Positions 26,615 through 27,342 of a DNA stretch of 27,342 nucleotides are shown in pieces. The DNA comes from a virus: the IMG/VR virus record IMGVR_UViG_3300036770_004216, positions 1 through 27,342 of that record, one strand, 5' to 3'. Every line of letters begins with the position of its first letter. Position 1 is the stretch's first letter. Made by a program: the position numbers and the translations under genes. The notes beneath the pieces were generated by a model. It searched no databases. It was not told the origin of the DNA and worked only from the letters and a program-made list of their open reading frames with translations.

Positions 26615-27342
26615 ATGGCTACACAAGTACAGTTTCGCCGTGGTACTACAGCTGATATCTCCACATTTATAGGTGCTGACGGAGAAGTTGTTGTTGACAC
26701 TACAAAAAAAACTTGCGTTGTTAATGACGGTGTTCAGATAGCCGGTTATCCACTGCTGCGTGAAGATGGGTCTAACAGCGCTCTGAATGTGGGTAGTTTA
26801 TCTAGTTGCGCGTTGAAATTTATTAATGATCCTAATACAGGTATTATTAGTCCTGGAGCAGATCAGATTGCGTTAGTTACAGGAGGAGCTTCCCGGCTTA
26901 GTGTCGATTCTTCGGGTTCTGTAACAATCCCAGGCAATTTGCTAGTCTCTGGTGCTTTTACCGGCTCCATTACTTTTGATAATGGTAGTGCTGCGGTTCC
27001 GGCGCTCCGTTTTACTAATGATCCAGACACAGGAATATACTTAGCTGGTACAAATCAAGTGGCCATCAGCACTGGTGGTACACAACGGCTGACTACAACC
27101 ACAACAGAAGTCACATCAACGTTACCTGTAATTCATCCACTTGGAGCCGCAGCTACTCCAAGTCTTACTTTTACCGGCGATACCAACACCGGCATCTACT
27201 CCCCCGGCGCAGACCAGGTGGCCATCAGCACTGGTGGTACACAACGGCTGACTACAACCACAACAGGAGTCACATCAACGTTACCTGTAATTCATCCACT
27301 TGGAGCCGCAGCTACTCCAAGTCTTACTTTTACCGGCGATAC
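26615..27342 (+). CDS. Tail fibre, N-terminal part, cut by the right edge
   Basis: ATG 26615 opens a frame running to the window end (242 codons). The N-terminus MATQVQFRRGTTADIS, then GADGEVVVDTTKKTCVVNDG, matches the major-tropism-determinant or fibre N-terminal domain that attaches fibres to the tail. Later comes a repeat with the core TFTGDTNTGIYSPGADQ and VAISTGGTQRL, of the type found in many phage fibres. Two near-identical copies of 53 residues are visible and the array continues beyond the edge. The receptor-binding end is not in the window. Confidence 0.85.
   Translation, partial: MATQVQFRRGTTADISTFIGADGEVVVDTTKKTCVVNDGVQIAGYPLLREDGSNSALNVGSLSSCALKFINDPNTGIISPGADQIALVTGGASRLSVDSSGSVTIPGNLLVSGAFTGSITFDNGSAAVPALRFTNDPDTGIYLAGTNQVAISTGGTQRLTTTTTEVTSTLPVIHPLGAAATPSLTFTGDTNTGIYSPGADQVAISTGGTQRLTTTTTGVTSTLPVIHPLGAAATPSLTFTGD
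27059..27342 (+). repeat. 159-base tandem repeat in the tail fibre
   Basis: GTGGCCATCAGCACTGGTGG begins at 27059 and again at 27218, a 159-base (53-codon) period. Over the repeated part only one base difference was noticed (AGAAGT versus AGGAGT, Glu to Gly). More degenerate units precede it (LRFTNDPDTGIYLAGTNQVA). Confidence 0.8.

Overview
The window is a stretch of a tailed double-stranded DNA bacteriophage genome (Caudoviricetes). It carries the packaging, head, virion-lysin and tail module. No integrase, replication gene, photosynthesis gene or tRNA is visible. The style of many small proteins recalls phages of aquatic cyanobacteria (Synechococcus or Cyanobium type), but that host guess rests on remembered family resemblance and not on a diagnostic gene.

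Layout. (1) 1-860: a small minus-strand operon of short genes with repeated leaders and a strong terminator. One gene encodes a membrane protein with a SAP/HeH-like C-terminus. (2) 1090-6185: eight tightly packed plus-strand genes, several with start/stop overlaps, mostly Gly/Ala-rich or membrane-active proteins that look like internal virion or ejection proteins. (3) 6332-9304: a 990-residue protein made mainly of 11-residue repeats, with an RQEA-repeat N-terminus. (4) 9301-12497: a probable small terminase subunit, then the large subunit, whose Walker A loop is interrupted by a LAGLIDADG intein that looks class 3-like. (5) 12557-18400: an AbrB-fold protein, the portal, a scaffold-like gene overlapping the portal by about 527 bases in another frame, two small unknowns, an N4-gp56-like major capsid protein and a second abundant structural protein with a perfect Shine-Dalgarno. 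Strong terminators flank this expression unit.

(6) 18505-21317: a helix-hairpin-helix head-completion candidate, a connector-like protein, a lytic transglycosylase and an M23-like protein that appear to share a C-terminal module, then small proteins. (7) 21084-22513: two halves of what I remember as one DUF5872-type protein, separated by a cysteine-rich gene. (8) 22576-27342: tail proteins sharing a beta module, one with a stretched SWIM-like zinc motif, a fibre-associated protein, an antisense membrane/coiled-coil protein, and the start of a repeat-bearing tail fibre cut by the window edge.

Most promising for follow-up: the class 3-like intein in the packaging ATPase, the long portal/scaffold overprint, the hendecad-repeat protein still expanding at DNA level, the split DUF5872-like pair with an inserted Cys-rich gene, the shared module on two virion lysins, and a recurring TAGAAT promoter-like element.
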